Below are positions 36,182-45,270 of a stretch of DNA of 64,000 bases, in pieces. The DNA is from DASSFG01 sp035547915 (lineage in GTDB: Bacteria > Planctomycetota > Planctomycetia > Pirellulales > JAICIG01). Within the stretch, counting starts at the first letter, position 1. Every line of letters starts with the position of its first letter. Under the pieces are notes generated by a model that worked only from the letters and a program-made list of their open reading frames with translations, was not told where the DNA came from and made no database searches. The translations under genes were made by a program, and so were the position numbers. The stretch covers positions 90,236 to 154,235 of the forward strand of contig DASZTS010000139.1 in NCBI GenBank assembly GCA_035547915.1, given 5' to 3'.

Positions 36182-38209
36182 CTAAAAAACCACAGTCATG
36201 TCCAAGAATCCCATCGCCAGTGGCCCGATCGATCCGCCCATAAATGGGTTGTAAAGGTCCTTGAATCCCTGGCCCGGGATCAATCCGGCAATGCCGCCGA
36301 CGAAGACGATGTTGTTGCTCAATAGCGGGCGGTACTCGAGCCCCGTGCTCAAGTCGACGCCGATGTAATGGTGGATGTGTTCCTGAAACACGAACTGTTC
36401 GAGCGTCTGCGTCTTGTTAAACCAGAGGAAGTTGCAGTTGTTGATCGACTTGAGATGCGGCGTGAGGTCGAAGTCCATGCCCAGGTTGATGAGGTACAGA
36501 CCGGGGTTCACGAAATTGCTCTGCCCCTGGAACTTGCTCGAGCGCAGGTCGGGCACCAGGCTGAGACGGTTGGTGAGGTTCACGCCCTGCAGCGGAATGG
36601 CCTGGCGTATCCAATAGCTGAATTGCCCGCCCGCGAATTGCGGATTGTCGAGGATCGAGTCGAAGCCGCGGGCTTTGCCGTCCTTCGGGTTGCCGTCGCC
36701 GGATGAGTCGAACAGCGAGAATCGGTAGCGGATCCAGTCCTGATCGTACGACAGCTCACAGGCCGCCATGTAGGCATCGATCACCTGCGGACGCCCGGCG
36801 AGCGGATTGAGCGTGTCGTAGCCCGTGGCGTAGTAAACCTGGTGCGAGATATTGAGCCGGTTGATGTGGCCGTCGCCGCCCCATCCCAGGTAATAGGCCT
36901 GAACCTGGTGCGGCGAATAAACGCCCACCGGGTCGGGCCGCACAAGGAAGCCGTTGTTGTCGAATAGGAAACTCGGACCGTCCAGGTTGTACAGAAAGCT
37001 CAGTTCGCTGGTGTAGCCCGGCCAGACCGTATCCTGGTGAAAATAGTTGGCGATCGCCGTCATTTCATGACGGTCGCGAAACGTATTGAGGAAGCTGTTG
37101 GTGTCCTTTTCGACCTGCTTGACCCAGATGAGGTTGAACTGGTCGCGGTTCGAGAGGCGGCTGCCGAACAAGCGCACCATGCGGTTTACGTCGCTGAAGA
37201 CGAAACCGCGGAAATCGCTGGTGAACGGCTGGTTGCCGGCGCGGATCGAGACCGAGTCGTAGTTGGGGCCGTAATCGGCCAACTTCGTCTCGAAGAAGTA
37301 TTCTTGTAGGGCGAAGAAATCGCGCAAACGAGTCGTGCCGTTGCGCACGTCGGGACTGACGATGGCCAGTTCGTTCACCGCCAGATAGTTGGTGTTGAAG
37401 ATGGGTGTCAACTTGATTTGCCAGTCGGGCGGCTTGAAGGCCGCATCGCCGTGCAAAATGTTGATGGGGATCGCCGTGTCGTTCAGCAAGAAGAATTGAT
37501 TGGGATTGCCGAAGAACTCATGTTGTCCGGCGCCACGTGTGCTCTCGAACGGAGTAGTGGCCGTGGGGAGTTGCCGCCCTTCGGTGAGCGTGCTGTTGGC
37601 GACCGACAGATTGAGGAACAGGTGTTGGCCGTAGATCGGATAGTCGCCCTTGATCACGCTCTGCCGATAGGGGTTTATCAGGAGCCCGCTGGCGAACGTG
37701 TTGTCGACGCCGGTTGCCGTGACCTGGCCGTAGCGATTCCAGGTCGGAAATCCGATCCGCCAACGATCTTCATAGGGAACGAAGTGCGGGCTGCTCTGCG
37801 CCTCGGTCGGTAAAACCCCCGACGGGCCGGCAGCGCCGGTCGGTGGCAGGACGCTGGGAGCCACCCAAGGCTCTTCTTCCACCACCCGGAAATCGAGCAT
37901 ATTCGGGTCGAGCAGCGGCTCGTCGGGTTCGCGCAGCCAATTCGACGGCCCCGGAGCGGTCGCGGGCCGGTTGGGCGCGACAATCCCGATCGTGCCGAGC
38001 GCCGTATCTGAGGAGGGCCCGGACTCTGTCTTGCCGTTCACCGGAGCGAGCAGCCTTAATTGCCCGACCTGTTGAGAACGGCTAGGAGGTGAAACCTCCT
38101 GCGCTTGGTTCGCCCCTTTGTCGTCCGCCATGGCGCACCATCCACCGCGCAGCACGATCACGGCCGCGACGAACAGGCGTCTCGTGTGAAGATGTGACGA
38201 ATGTCGCAA
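36182..38209 (-). CDS. Predicted outer-membrane beta-barrel protein
   Basis: A 675-residue protein with an N-terminal signal region (RRLFVAAVIVLRGGWCAMA), a disordered Pro-rich stretch to about residue 145, then many alternating strand-like segments rich in Tyr, Phe, Asn and Gly (YFHQDTVWPGYTSELSFLYN, INRLNISHQVYYATGYD, IRYRFSLFDSSGDGNPKDG). The last residue is Phe (GFLDMTVVF), the usual end of outer-membrane barrels. No known porin family is certain. It is the first gene of a likely operon with the decaheme cytochrome, 75 bp upstream of it, which suggests a pore for the cytochrome. Confidence 0.7.
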   Translation of the reverse strand: MRHSSHLHTRRLFVAAVIVLRGGWCAMADDKGANQAQEVSPPSRSQQVGQLRLLAPVNGKTESGPSSDTALGTIGIVAPNRPATAPGPSNWLREPDEPLLDPNMLDFRVVEEEPWVAPSVLPPTGAAGPSGVLPTEAQSSPHFVPYEDRWRIGFPTWNRYGQVTATGVDNTFASGLLINPYRQSVIKGDYPIYGQHLFLNLSVANSTLTEGRQLPTATTPFESTRGAGQHEFFGNPNQFFLLNDTAIPINILHGDAAFKPPDWQIKLTPIFNTNYLAVNELAIVSPDVRNGTTRLRDFFALQEYFFETKLADYGPNYDSVSIRAGNQPFTSDFRGFVFSDVNRMVRLFGSRLSNRDQFNLIWVKQVEKDTNSFLNTFRDRHEMTAIANYFHQDTVWPGYTSELSFLYNLDGPSFLFDNNGFLVRPDPVGVYSPHQVQAYYLGWGGDGHINRLNISHQVYYATGYDTLNPLAGRPQVIDAYMAACELSYDQDWIRYRFSLFDSSGDGNPKDGKARGFDSILDNPQFAGGQFSYWIRQAIPLQGVNLTNRLSLVPDLRSSKFQGQSNFVNPGLYLINLGMDFDLTPHLKSINNCNFLWFNKTQTLEQFVFQEHIHHYIGVDLSTGLEYRPLLSNNIVFVGGIAGLIPGQGFKDLYNPFMGGSIGPLAMGFLDMTVVF

Positions 38210-38394
38210 GATAAACGCGCAGAACGATGGAAGCGGATGTAACGGATGTGCCGACGGTCCTTATGGCTTATCGGCAGTCGTTCGCTCTTCTTTGCGCAAA
38301 AAGGGCGGCCGTCAAAGAAGGAGTATCTTGCCAGGCCGTAACCTAGGTAAGAGCGGCTGGCTTTGCGGGTGCCGTTGAGGCGGAAACCGAACGC

Positions 38395-39354
38395 CTATCG
38401 GCCGCTAGCAATCCCGGCCCAAAATGGGTCGCTGGGGTAAAGAAGGAGGGTCGATTCCGCTGTAACGTAAGCGGTGCCCGTGATACGGGGGATGATCTGG
38501 CCGTCGACGACACGTACCGAGCCCTCGAAGAGGCTGCCTACGATACTCTCCTGCCTCCACGTCTGGCCGGCCTCGAGCTTGCCGTCGGCATACAGGCATG
38601 CCAGCTTGGCGCTGGTCCCCGTTCCGCAGGGCGAGCGATCGTAGGCAAGGCCCGGACAGAGCACGAAGCTCCGGCTGTCGGCCGACGCATTGGGCGGTGG
38701 TCCGAAGAGTTCGATGTGATCGATCTCCTGGCCGTCGGCTCCGGTGATCCGCTGTTCGGCCAGCGAACGGCGGACTCGTCGCGCGATATCGGTCAACTTT
38801 TCAAGGTTCGCCAATTCGATCGGCTCGCCATGATCATGGACGAGAAAGAACCAGTTACCACCCCAGGCTATGTCGCCGGTGATGCGGCGGAAGCCGGCTA
38901 CGTCGACCATCACGCCGGTGGCCAAACGGTAGCTCGGTACATTGTCGAACGAAACGCGATTCGCGCCGTCGTAGTCGACCGTGATCGTGCCCACCGGCGT
39001 TTCCAACCGATGGGTGCCGGCCGACAACCGACCCAAGTGACCGAGAGCCACGATGACACCGATGGTGCCGTGTCCGCACATGCCGAGATAGCCGACGTTG
39101 TTGAAGAAGACGACGCCGGCCGCGGAATCGCTCTCCACGGGCGGCGCGACGACGGCACCGACCATCACGTCACTTCCGCGCGGTTCGTTGACCACCGCCG
39201 ACCGGAACCAGTCGAAGTCGCTTCGGAAACGATCGCGCCGCTCCGCGAGCGGGCCGCTTCCCAGGTCAGGGCCGCCGGCGATCACCACGCGCGTCGGCTC
39301 GCCGCCGGTGTGCGTATCGACCACCTGGATCCGTCGCGGTTCGCTACTGCTCAT
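38395..39354 (-). CDS. Proline racemase / 4-hydroxyproline epimerase family enzyme
   Basis: A 319-residue enzyme of the proline racemase superfamily. Both catalytic cysteines are present: Cys93 in GMCGHGTIG and Cys243 in DRSPCGTGTSA. With both Cys it is predicted to be an epimerase or racemase, not the dehydratase relative in which one is replaced. N-terminal VVDTHTGGEPTRVV is typical. Activity on 4-hydroxyproline is likely, since the family with this opening often epimerises trans-4-hydroxy-L-proline. No other hydroxyproline gene is near. It lies downstream of an ABC ATPase gene on the same strand, 62 bp apart. Confidence 0.85.
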   Translation of the reverse strand: MSSSEPRRIQVVDTHTGGEPTRVVIAGGPDLGSGPLAERRDRFRSDFDWFRSAVVNEPRGSDVMVGAVVAPPVESDSAAGVVFFNNVGYLGMCGHGTIGVIVALGHLGRLSAGTHRLETPVGTITVDYDGANRVSFDNVPSYRLATGVMVDVAGFRRITGDIAWGGNWFFLVHDHGEPIELANLEKLTDIARRVRRSLAEQRITGADGQEIDHIELFGPPPNASADSRSFVLCPGLAYDRSPCGTGTSAKLACLYADGKLEAGQTWRQESIVGSLFEGSVRVVDGQIIPRITGTAYVTAESTLLLYPSDPFWAGIASGR

Positions 39355-39416
39355 GCGACAATGCTACCCGCGCCACGCGCCGTGAGCCAGCGTGGCCCAC
39401 GCACTTGGGTTTCGGA

Positions 39417-40103
39417 TCAGTTGCGCTCGTCGGATTGCACCACGCCGTCGCGCAGTCGCACGGTACGGCGGGCGCGGGCCGCTACTTCTTCTTCGTGCGT
39501 GACGATGATGATCGTCTTGCCCGCCGCGTTCAGCTTATCGAACAGGGCCAGGATTTCGCCCGTCGTCACCGAGTCGAGGTTACCGGTGGGCTCGTCGGCC
39601 AAGATGAAGTACGGATCGTTGACCAGGCTGCGAGCGATGCCGGCCCTCTGTTGCTGACCGCCGGAGAGCTGCATGGGTCGGTGGCGGAGCCGTTCTCCCA
39701 GCCCGACCATCCGTGCCATTTCGATGCAATGGTCACGGCTTTCCGGAGTGAGTCGTCCTAGGTAGTAGAGCGGCACCTCGATGTTCTCGATGACCGTCAA
39801 CTGAGGGATGAGGTTGTACGACTGGAAGACGAACCCGATGCGCGAGGCGCGGATTTCCGAAAGGTCGTCGTCGTTCAATTCCGCAACATTCTCATCGCCC
39901 AAAAAGAAACTGCCGGAGGTAGGCCGGTCGAGACAGCCGAGCAGATTGAGCAACGTGCTCTTGCCCGAGCCGGAGGGTCCCATGATGGCCACGTAGTCGC
40001 CCTCGGGAACATCGAGCGAGATGCCGCGCAGGGCATGCACCGTTTCGCCTCCCAAGAAATAGGCCTTGCATAAATCGACGATTTGGGCGGCGAGCGGTGG
40101 CAT
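39417..40103 (-). CDS. ABC ATPase of the MacB/LolD type
   Basis: A protein of about 228 residues. Walker A is GPSGSGKST, the signature LSGGQQQRAGIARSLV, Walker B FILADEPTGNLDS, and switch His in IIVTHEEE. The ADEPTGNLDS form and short length fit the MacB/LolD/FtsE group, which drives export or lipoprotein release, not import. No permease (FtsX-like) gene is adjacent, so its partner lies elsewhere. Two starts are possible, a TTG at 40124 and ATG at 40103; the ATG is used. Confidence 0.85.
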   Translation of the reverse strand: MPPLAAQIVDLCKAYFLGGETVHALRGISLDVPEGDYVAIMGPSGSGKSTLLNLLGCLDRPTSGSFFLGDENVAELNDDDLSEIRASRIGFVFQSYNLIPQLTVIENIEVPLYYLGRLTPESRDHCIEMARMVGLGERLRHRPMQLSGGQQQRAGIARSLVNDPYFILADEPTGNLDSVTTGEILALFDKLNAAGKTIIIVTHEEEVAARARRTVRLRDGVVQSDERN

Positions 40104-40342
40104 GGTGTGTTCTGCGAATGGCAAGGGAAGAGTTCTATGTTAGGCAGTAAGTCAGGCCCCCTCAATGGTTACAGCACGAATACGAATGCTTTCAGCTTGA
40201 CTGGCGGCCTGCCGAACTGATAAAAAGGCTTCGATTGGAGCGTTGTCAAGCGACCGCCGTGGGTGGTCGCTCGCAGCCGGTGCAGGCACCCTGCCGGGCT
40301 CGCGTACGACATGCCAACCCTACCACGCGAGGTGCGCCCGCC

Positions 40343-41689
40343 ATGCTGACTCTGCTCGGACCGAAAACAACCGGCTTTTGCGATGGGATCTCGCGGCGCA
40401 GTTTCTTGAGGGTTGGTGCTCTCGGGGTCGGCGCAGGCGCCTTGACCCTGGCCGACATCATGCGTGCCGAAGCAGCCGCCGGCAGTTCTTCGAAACATAA
40501 AGCGGTGATCCATATCTTCCTCGGTGGCGGACCGCCGCACCAGGACATGTGGGACATCAAGGTCGACGCTCCGGCCGAGATTCGCGGCGAGTTCAGCCCC
40601 ATCTCGACGAAGGTGCCGGGTATCGAAATCGGCGAGGTCTTTCCGCGGATCGCTTCGATCATGGACAAGTGTGTCGTGATCCGGTCGGTCGTCGGTGCGA
40701 CGGGCCCGCATTATGCCTTCCAGTGCAACACCGGGTGGACCGAACCATCGCTCGCCGCGCTGGGGGGACGTCCCTCGCTCGGCTCCGCCGTGGCGAAATT
40801 GCTGGGGCCGGTTGACCGTTCGGTGCCGGCGTTCGTGGGATTGGCGGATAGGACGCAGCACGTCCCCTGGTCCGATGCGGGCACTTCGGGCTTCCTCGGA
40901 TCGGCCTATGCGCCGTTCAAGCCCGACGGACCCGGCATGGACAATATGAAACTCAACGGCGTCTCGCTCGACCGGCTGCAAGACCGCCGCCGTCTGCTGG
41001 GTAGCTTCGACCGCTTCCGCCGCGACCTGGACTCGAGCGGCGTCATGAACGGCATCGACGCCTTCGGCCAGCGGGCGCTCGACGTGCTCACGTCGAGCAA
41101 ATTGCTCGATGCACTCGATCTCTCCAAGGAAGACCCGCGCATCCGCGAGCGCTACGGCGACGGCAAGCCCTACAAGTATCAATACGACGGGGCGCCGACC
41201 GTGAATGAACACCTACTCATGGCCCGCCGGCTTGTCGAGGCGGGGGCACGTGTGGTGACGCTCAGCTACGGTCGCTGGGACAGTCACGGACAGAATTTCG
41301 ATCTGGTGCGCGATCATGGTTCGAAGCTGGATCAGGGCTTCACGGCCCTCGTCGAAGACCTCGACGCCCACGGCATGCTCAACGACGTAACGGTCATCGC
41401 CTGGGGAGAATTCGGCCGCACGCCACGGATCAATAACGCTGCCGGCCGCGACCATTGGCCGCAAGTAAGCTGTGCCCTGCTGGCCGGCGGCGGCATGCGT
41501 GGCGGACAATGCATCGGCAGCACCAACCGTCTGGGCGAACATGCCCAAGACCGGCCCGTCCATTTCCAAGAGGTCGTGGCGACGCTCTATCACAACCTGG
41601 GCATCGACACGGCGGGCACAACCATCCTCGATCCGTCGGGCCGGCCCCAATATCTCGTCGAGCAGCAGCCGATGCGTGAGCTGATCTGA
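40343..41689 (+). CDS. DUF1501 protein with Tat signal, no DUF1549 partner nearby
   Basis: A protein of about 448 residues. The N-terminal SRRSFLRVGALGVGAGALTLADIMRAEA is a clear twin-arginine signal. The body matches DUF1501: IHIFLGGGPPHQDMWDIKVDAPAEIRG, DKCVVIRSVVGA, MARRLVEAGARVVTLSYGRWDSHG, and the C-terminal VIAWGEFGRTPRIN with GRDHWPQVS. DUF1501 members belong to the alkaline-phosphatase fold group. The usual DUF1549/DUF1553 partner is not next to it. The ATG at 40343 fits the signal; upstream frame is open but has no signal. Confidence 0.9.
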   Translation: MLTLLGPKTTGFCDGISRRSFLRVGALGVGAGALTLADIMRAEAAAGSSSKHKAVIHIFLGGGPPHQDMWDIKVDAPAEIRGEFSPISTKVPGIEIGEVFPRIASIMDKCVVIRSVVGATGPHYAFQCNTGWTEPSLAALGGRPSLGSAVAKLLGPVDRSVPAFVGLADRTQHVPWSDAGTSGFLGSAYAPFKPDGPGMDNMKLNGVSLDRLQDRRRLLGSFDRFRRDLDSSGVMNGIDAFGQRALDVLTSSKLLDALDLSKEDPRIRERYGDGKPYKYQYDGAPTVNEHLLMARRLVEAGARVVTLSYGRWDSHGQNFDLVRDHGSKLDQGFTALVEDLDAHGMLNDVTVIAWGEFGRTPRINNAAGRDHWPQVSCALLAGGGMRGGQCIGSTNRLGEHAQDRPVHFQEVVATLYHNLGIDTAGTTILDPSGRPQYLVEQQPMRELI

Positions 41690-41711
41690 TCGGCCCGTCG
41701 GTTCTATTCGG

Positions 41712-43628
41712 CTAGTCGCGGTGTTGCTCGGCCTGTGCGGCTGCGCCGGCCGGTTCATACCAGTCGCCGCGTAGCCAGCGCACGAGGAGATCGAGGTTCT
41801 CTGGGCTGAGGATGTTCTTTTCTGGCTCATCGGCGTGCTTGGCGAACGCCGGCATGCGTTCGTTGTTCTGCGCGTAGAACCGCCTGTGTTCCGGATTGCC
41901 GATCATGCCGACGAGCCAGTCGTGCGAGCCATAGCCGGTCAGATCGGGCGCGGTTGTTTCTCCCTTGCCGTCAAAGGCGTGGCAGTCGGTGCAGCCCAAT
42001 GTGGTGATCTGCTGCTTTCCGGAGGTGATCAGATCGGCGTCTTGGGTGTCTGCTGATTGCTGGGCCGGCAGCTTCGCCTCGGCCGAGAGCGCGGCGACGG
42101 CCTGCTGCACGGCGTTCTTGTCGGCCTCGTTCAGCGTGTTCTTGACGAAATCGGCCATCTGCCCTTCTTTGTGCGTCGTGGTGCCGCCGAAATACTGAGG
42201 TCCCGCGATTTGCTCCGGATTGAGCAGGCCCCCGATCCAGGCTCGCGAAGCGAAGTGCGTCAGGTTGGGCGCCGACGGTTCGGCGGGGACGACGCGGGCG
42301 TCCTCGTGTGTGTGGCAACTCGCACAATAGCGATCGAACAATCGCGGTCCCTGCGTTTTCGGGTCTTCGCGCAAGATCGATAACATGCCCGTGGGCGGAA
42401 TGCCGTCCGGACGCTTCGCCAAGGTAATAGCGCGGTGGGCATCCTTCTCGGCGTGCTCGACCGCGCGCAGGTAGGCCTTCGAGGCCTCGAACGACTTCGC
42501 CCGCGATTCATCCGCGTCTGCCGGCGGTTGGGCGACATAATGGGCCATGCGGTCGGCATACAGCGCCTGTCCCGTGAGAATGCCGATGCCTGCCAGCAGG
42601 ATGACCAGGAATCCGAGATTGAAGATATGCCCGAGCTTCCAGCGGCCGACGATCGGCATGAGGGCCAGCACGAACATGATGGCGCCTGGCACGACGATGG
42701 CGCCCAGCAATTCGCCGATCGCGCCCTGGCCTTCGAACAACTTGAGAAATTGGAATAGGAACAAGAAGTACCATTCGGGCCGGGCCGCGGAGTATTCGTT
42801 CGCGGGGTCGGCCGGAGCCCCCAGTTCGGCACCCAAATACTCTCCTGGCGGCCGACCCGTGTTCGCGCCGTCCATGGCCGGGCGCAGGACAAAGACGAGC
42901 ACGAAGATCAATACGGCCAGGCAGGCGACGGCGTCTTTCAACACCTGGTCGGGCCAAAAGGTCGTGTCGGGCCGTGCGTAGGGCGGGCGGGTATGGATGC
43001 CGTGCCGGCGAAACAGGGCGATGTGCAACACGAGGAACAAGACCAGCAGTCCCGGCAGCACGCCAGCGTGCAGGGCGAAGAACCGCGTCAGGGTCTGGTG
43101 TCCATAATCGGTGCCGCCCACCACCAGTTTTTGCAGAGAAGGACCGACGACAGGCACAATGCCCATGAGGTTGGTCGCCACCCGCGTGGCCCAATAGCCC
43201 TTCTGATCCCAGGGGAGCAGATAGCCCGTCAACGACAGACCGAGCACGATCTGCATCAACACGAGGCCCAGCCAAAAGTTGACCTCACGCGGAGCGCGGT
43301 AGGCACCGTCGACGACAACCTGCAACAGGTGCAGTGCCAGCAGCACCACCATCGCTTGGGCCATGAAGTGGTGCAGTCCACGTAGCAGCCAGCCGCCCTG
43401 CACCTCGTGCTGGATGTAGTAGACGCTCTCCCAGGCCGTTTGACTGCTGGGGCTATAGCACATCCACAGAAACACGCCCGTGACCACCTGCACGGTGAAG
43501 GCGAACACCAGCGTACTCCCCCAGACGTATCGATAGCGCGATCCGCCGGGGATGTGCTCATACAGGGCCGCGTGTGTCAGGTCGCGAATGCCCGTGCGGT
43601 CGTCGAGCCAGTCGAATAAAGCGCTCAT
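41712..43628 (-). CDS. Cytochrome b with fused two-heme cytochrome c tail
   Basis: A 638-residue integral membrane protein. The cytochrome b core has about eight membrane segments and the four heme-b histidines (two in LHHFMAQAMVVLLALHL, two in FALHAGVLPGLLVLFLVLH). The quinol-site motif PEWY is present as RPEWYFLFLFQ. After the last segment the chain continues (about residues 375-638) into a periplasmic tail with two heme c sites, CASCH and CTDCH. Normally the c-type subunit is separate. It works with the Rieske protein in quinol oxidation by a bc-type complex. It overlaps the Rieske gene by 4 bp. Confidence 0.9.
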   Translation of the reverse strand: MSALFDWLDDRTGIRDLTHAALYEHIPGGSRYRYVWGSTLVFAFTVQVVTGVFLWMCYSPSSQTAWESVYYIQHEVQGGWLLRGLHHFMAQAMVVLLALHLLQVVVDGAYRAPREVNFWLGLVLMQIVLGLSLTGYLLPWDQKGYWATRVATNLMGIVPVVGPSLQKLVVGGTDYGHQTLTRFFALHAGVLPGLLVLFLVLHIALFRRHGIHTRPPYARPDTTFWPDQVLKDAVACLAVLIFVLVFVLRPAMDGANTGRPPGEYLGAELGAPADPANEYSAARPEWYFLFLFQFLKLFEGQGAIGELLGAIVVPGAIMFVLALMPIVGRWKLGHIFNLGFLVILLAGIGILTGQALYADRMAHYVAQPPADADESRAKSFEASKAYLRAVEHAEKDAHRAITLAKRPDGIPPTGMLSILREDPKTQGPRLFDRYCASCHTHEDARVVPAEPSAPNLTHFASRAWIGGLLNPEQIAGPQYFGGTTTHKEGQMADFVKNTLNEADKNAVQQAVAALSAEAKLPAQQSADTQDADLITSGKQQITTLGCTDCHAFDGKGETTAPDLTGYGSHDWLVGMIGNPEHRRFYAQNNERMPAFAKHADEPEKNILSPENLDLLVRWLRGDWYEPAGAAAQAEQHRD

Positions 43629-44194
43629 TGCTTGGGAATCTTGTCCTGGATACCGGTGATGTAGTCGACGTAGCGGACCCAGATTTCTTTCTGCTCGCCG
43701 TCACCCCGCAAGTCGGCGTCGAGTTGGTCGAGGTCGCGCGGACTGGGACCGAACTCGAACTTTCCGTCAACCTTGAACGCGCTGTCGTGGCAAGGGCACT
43801 GATAGACGTCGCGATCGCGATTAAAGGCCACGAAGCAACCGGCGTGCGGGCATGTGGCGTTGAACGCCTCGATTTGTTCGCTACCCGGTTGGCGGCGGAG
43901 ATAGACCGCGCCGATGGCCTCGTTGCGGTACCGTGTCCAACCGTCCTGGCGGTCGGCGATGACGGGAAACTGCCTCGGCACCCCGTCGTCGGGCAGCGCG
44001 GCCAGCGTGGCAATCCGCACCAGGCGTCCTGGCTTGTCGGCGTCGGCACCCGGCTCCTTGCGCGTGCGGAGGGGGTTCAAGAAGGCGAAGATTCCCGTGG
44101 CGAAGGGAAACAGGCCCACGATGAGGCCAAGCAGCGTGGCGATCACACCGCGGCGCGTCGCGCCAGCCGTATCAATCTGCTCTGACTGGGACAT
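43625..44194 (-). CDS. Rieske iron-sulfur protein of the bc complex
   Basis: A 189-residue protein. An N-terminal RRGVIATLLGLIVGLFPFATGIFAFL membrane segment has a Tat-like twin Arg. The 2Fe-2S site is C115-x-H117 (CPHAGC) and C133-x-x-H136 (CPCHDSAF). Cys120 and Cys135 are placed for the disulfide usual in the high-potential class. It carries electrons from quinol to the cytochrome c part. It comes first and overlaps the cytochrome b gene by 4 bp (ATGA), a clear operon. Confidence 0.93.
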   Translation of the reverse strand: MSQSEQIDTAGATRRGVIATLLGLIVGLFPFATGIFAFLNPLRTRKEPGADADKPGRLVRIATLAALPDDGVPRQFPVIADRQDGWTRYRNEAIGAVYLRRQPGSEQIEAFNATCPHAGCFVAFNRDRDVYQCPCHDSAFKVDGKFEFGPSPRDLDQLDADLRGDGEQKEIWVRYVDYITGIQDKIPKQ

Positions 44195-44248
44195 GGGTCG
44201 ATGTCGCTTGGGGCGGGGGGGCAGGAAGCGAGTAAGGCGGGAACGCCA

Positions 44249-45229
44249 TTATTTCATCGCCGCGCGCACAGCGTCAAGCACGCGCGGCCGCGCCACGTCG
44301 ATCGGCCCGTCGACGGTTGCTCCGGCGGCCGCCTTGTGCCCGCCGCCGCCGAACTGTTCCGCCAGGCGGCTGCAATCGACCGTGGAACGGCTACGAAAGC
44401 TAATCTTGAACTTGGTCGTCGGCTGTTCGACGAAGATCACGGCCACTTGCGTCCCCGCCACCGTGAGCGTCATGTTCACCACGTCTTCGGTGTCGGAAGG
44501 CAGGGCACCCGTGGCCTGGAAATCTTCTTGGAAAATAGCCGTGTGGATCAAACGGCCCGATAACTCACTTTGGGCCCGGGCGAGCGTGCGGCCGATGAGT
44601 TGCAGCCGAGGCAACGTATCCTGCTCGTACAACGAACGGTAAATCTCGGTGGGCTTGGCACCGGCGTCGACCAATTGCCCGGCGAACCGGTAGGTATTGC
44701 CGCTGGTCGACGAGAACCGGAACCAGCCCGTGTCGGTGGCAACGGCGGCGAACAGCGGTGTGGCGATCTCGGGAGTCAACTGCACGCCGAGCGCGGCCGC
44801 GGCTTCGATGACCAGCCGGCCGGTCGCCTCCGCCTGTACGTCCTTGAAGGCTTCGGCGCCCAAGTCGTCCTGGCTGACGTGATGGTCGAGGATCGCCTTC
44901 TTGGCCGTCGTTCCACGCAGCACGAGCGCCATATCGCCCAACTGTTGCCAGGCACTGGTGTCGAGCACGAGCAGGACCTCGCGGTCGGCCAGGTCGACCA
45001 ACTGCACGTCGGCGCCGAGCGTCTTGATGCGCCCCTGCGGATCGATCCAAGCCAAATTCGGAGGTGTCTTTTGGGCGTTGACGATCAGCGTGTCCTTGCC
45101 GAGCGCGTCCAACACGCCTGCCATACCCAACTCGCTCCCCAAGGCGTCGCAATCGGGCCGGATATGGCTCGTCAGTAGGAATCGCTGATGGCTGTGAATG
45201 AGCTGCGCGAAGCGGGGCCAAGCAATCAT
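44249..45229 (-). CDS. NrnA-type DHH phosphoesterase (nanoRNase / pAp phosphatase)
   Basis: A 326-residue protein with the DHH-DHHA1 layout. Motif I is SHIRPDCDALGSELGM, motif II has Asp in LVLDTSAWQQLGD, motif III is ILDHHVSQD, and VATDTGWFRFSST follows. The C-terminal DHHA1 domain ends in the substrate-binding GGGGHKAAAG. NrnA cleaves short RNAs and 3'-phosphoadenosine 5'-phosphate in the cytoplasm. In motif I one residue is Cys where Gly is usual (PDCDALGS), probably harmless. It stands 54 bp upstream of the Rieske gene; a functional link is not evident. Confidence 0.9.
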   Translation of the reverse strand: MIAWPRFAQLIHSHQRFLLTSHIRPDCDALGSELGMAGVLDALGKDTLIVNAQKTPPNLAWIDPQGRIKTLGADVQLVDLADREVLLVLDTSAWQQLGDMALVLRGTTAKKAILDHHVSQDDLGAEAFKDVQAEATGRLVIEAAAALGVQLTPEIATPLFAAVATDTGWFRFSSTSGNTYRFAGQLVDAGAKPTEIYRSLYEQDTLPRLQLIGRTLARAQSELSGRLIHTAIFQEDFQATGALPSDTEDVVNMTLTVAGTQVAVIFVEQPTTKFKISFRSRSTVDCSRLAEQFGGGGHKAAAGATVDGPIDVARPRVLDAVRAAMK

Positions 45230-45270
45230 GTCGGTGGTCTATCCACGATCTAGAAGTGTTTTTTGGATAA

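Noticed and set aside
32618..36325. Two long plus-strand frames opposite the decaheme cytochrome
   Set aside because: The real gene on the other strand has ten heme sites and a signal peptide. The antisense frames show no known motif.
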